Assembly: GCA_022710255.1 (NCBI GenBank)
Contig: JAKLHG010000259.1
Location: 1-5,978, forward strand
Origin: Candidatus Hydrogenedentota bacterium
GTDB lineage: Bacteria; Hydrogenedentota; Hydrogenedentia; Hydrogenedentales; CAITNO01
DNA: 5,978 nt
Reading direction: 5' to 3'
Shown piece by piece: positions 5,944 to 5,978 of the stretch (position 1 is its first letter; each line of letters begins with the position of its first letter). The notes below the pieces were generated by a model. That model saw only the letters and a program-made list of their open reading frames with translations. It was not told where the DNA came from and ran no database searches. A program made the translations under genes and the position numbers.

Positions 5944-5978
5944 GGGGGGACTCTGTCCTTGCACTGTCAAAGAAGGAC
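5944..5978. repeat. Partial palindrome cut by the window edge, possible REP-like element
   Basis: GTCCTT (5955-5960) pairs perfectly with AAGGAC (5973-5978) across a 12-base loop, and the right arm runs off the window. The left arm continues outward as a G run and GACTCT (5944-5954). If the element is a full palindrome, the bases after the window should read AGAGTCCCCC. Short hairpins with G-rich outer arms of this kind resemble the dispersed REP elements mobilised by REP-associated tyrosine transposases. That comparison is from general knowledge, and no transposase is visible here. Confidence 0.4.

Larger units (their letters stand above)
5773..5978. other. Unassigned region downstream of ftsW
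   Basis: These 206 bases follow the ftsW stop, where murG is expected in a standard cluster. I find no MurG N-terminus (a glycine-rich GGGTGGH-type motif) and no start codon with a good ribosome-binding site leading into a credible protein. The region carries several inverted repeats (5815-5838, 5821-5871, 5877-5893 and 5955-5978). None is a GC-rich stem followed by a T tract, so no rho-independent terminator is called. It may be a structured intergenic spacer or an accumulation of small repeat elements. Confidence 0.5.

Noticed and set aside
5773..5978. Frame in register with the ftsW stop stays open to the window end
   Set aside because: An open stretch of 68 codons in moderately GC-rich DNA is not rare. 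There is no start codon with a Shine-Dalgarno, the translation is rich in Cys, Arg and His without a motif, and it does not resemble MurG or an extension of FtsW. I cannot exclude a gene that continues past the edge.
1..5978. tRNA, rRNA, CRISPR array or defence system
   Set aside because: Nearly all of the window is occupied by five conserved wall-synthesis genes. I saw no regularly spaced direct repeats, no tRNA cloverleaf or CCA end, and no rRNA-like segment.

Overview
The window is a same-strand segment of a division and cell wall (dcw) cluster: the 3' end of murE, then complete murF, mraY, murD and ftsW, followed by about 200 bases with no gene I can assign. All five genes read on the plus strand and are tightly packed: an ATGA overlap between murE and murF, then gaps of 5, 21 and 15 bases. 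They are very probably co-transcribed from a promoter upstream of the window. I see no convincing promoter or rho-independent terminator inside.

Together the genes cover the middle of peptidoglycan precursor synthesis. MurE adds the third residue, and its DNPR motif points to meso-diaminopimelate. MurF adds D-Ala-D-Ala. MurD acts earlier and adds D-Glu. MraY moves the finished phospho-MurNAc-pentapeptide onto undecaprenyl phosphate to give lipid I. FtsW is the SEDS glycosyltransferase that polymerises lipid II at the septum. In the usual gene order murG follows ftsW. No murG start is visible in the last 206 bases, so it is either displaced downstream or absent here.

The organism is a bacterium with DAP-type peptidoglycan and moderately GC-rich DNA (my estimate by eye is mid-50s percent, with ftsW visibly more AT-rich than murD). 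The gene order is widespread and does not fix a phylum. The long MraY and the diverged FtsW loop suggest a lineage away from the well-studied Proteobacteria and Firmicutes, but this is only a guess.

The main oddity is MraY. All of its catalytic motifs are present, yet it is 494 residues long instead of the usual 320-360, because roughly 125 hydrophilic, probably helical residues are inserted in the TM4-TM5 loop. Topology places this loop on the periplasmic side. The insert may contain two tandem 44-residue repeats. Secondary oddities are an altered FtsW catalytic loop (DTD in place of HTD, and no DP-G-G motif), changed residues in normally conserved MurD and MurF motifs, several inverted repeats after ftsW, and half of an apparently larger palindrome at the right edge, which could be a dispersed REP-like element.
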